DNA of 6,906 nucleotides. Source: Peptococcaceae bacterium UBA3937 (GTDB lineage Bacteria > Bacillota > Peptococcia > DRI-13 > DTU073). The notes under the pieces were generated by a model, which saw only the letters and a program-made list of their open reading frames with translations, was not told the origin of the DNA and ran no database searches. A program made the position numbers and the translations under genes. The stretch lies in the NCBI GenBank assembly GCA_002385735.1, contig DGEB01000012.1, positions 5,545 to 12,450 of the forward strand, given 5' to 3'. Below are positions 6,906 to 6,906 of the stretch, in pieces (the stretch's first letter is position 1; each line of letters opens with the position of its first letter).

Positions 6906-6906
6906 G

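Overview
The window is chromosomal DNA from an endospore-forming member of the Firmicutes. A CotJ spore-coat operon, AGGAGG-type ribosome binding sites and a sigma-A-like promoter all support this. The moderately GC-rich coding sequence and the two-RCK-domain TrkA paired with an E. coli-sized TrkH suggest a clostridial or Peptococcaceae-like lineage rather than Bacillus, but the genus cannot be fixed from the sequence alone.

Layout. Bases 1-1270 (+) hold cotJA (5' end cut by the window or start unresolved), cotJB and cotJC, packed as one operon with an 11-nt overlap and an 18-nt gap. A rho-independent terminator at 1298-1335 closes the operon, and a tiny 13-codon frame with a good Shine-Dalgarno lies across it. 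Bases 1338-1439 hold nothing recognisable. A lone ECF-transporter S component follows on the minus strand (1440-1952), convergent with the cotJ operon. The divergent intergenic region 1953-2174 contains a clear TTGACA / TACTAT promoter pointing right, a perfect 6-1-6 dyad just after it, and an AT-rich leader of about 20% GC. From 2175 onward (+) come trkA, trkH and typA, with gaps of 18 and 35 nt and no terminator between them, so they probably form one operon. The window ends in three tandem copies of a 13-bp unit, each carrying GAGG-7 nt-ATG, apparently the start region of the next gene.

Function. CotJA, CotJB and CotJC form a spore-coat module whose CotJC has a complete di-manganese catalase ligand set. 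TrkA and TrkH make a gated potassium uptake system: TrkH is the membrane pore and TrkA the cytoplasmic nucleotide-binding ring. TypA/BipA is a ribosome-associated GTPase of stress adaptation and ribosome assembly. The S component would capture a vitamin-like substrate and use a shared ECF energising module encoded elsewhere.

I see no clearly undescribed system here. The points most worth a second look are the triplicated initiation region at the right edge, the mini-frame across the cotJ terminator, the long Cys-Pro-rich front of CotJA, and the eroded glycine motif in the second half of TrkA.
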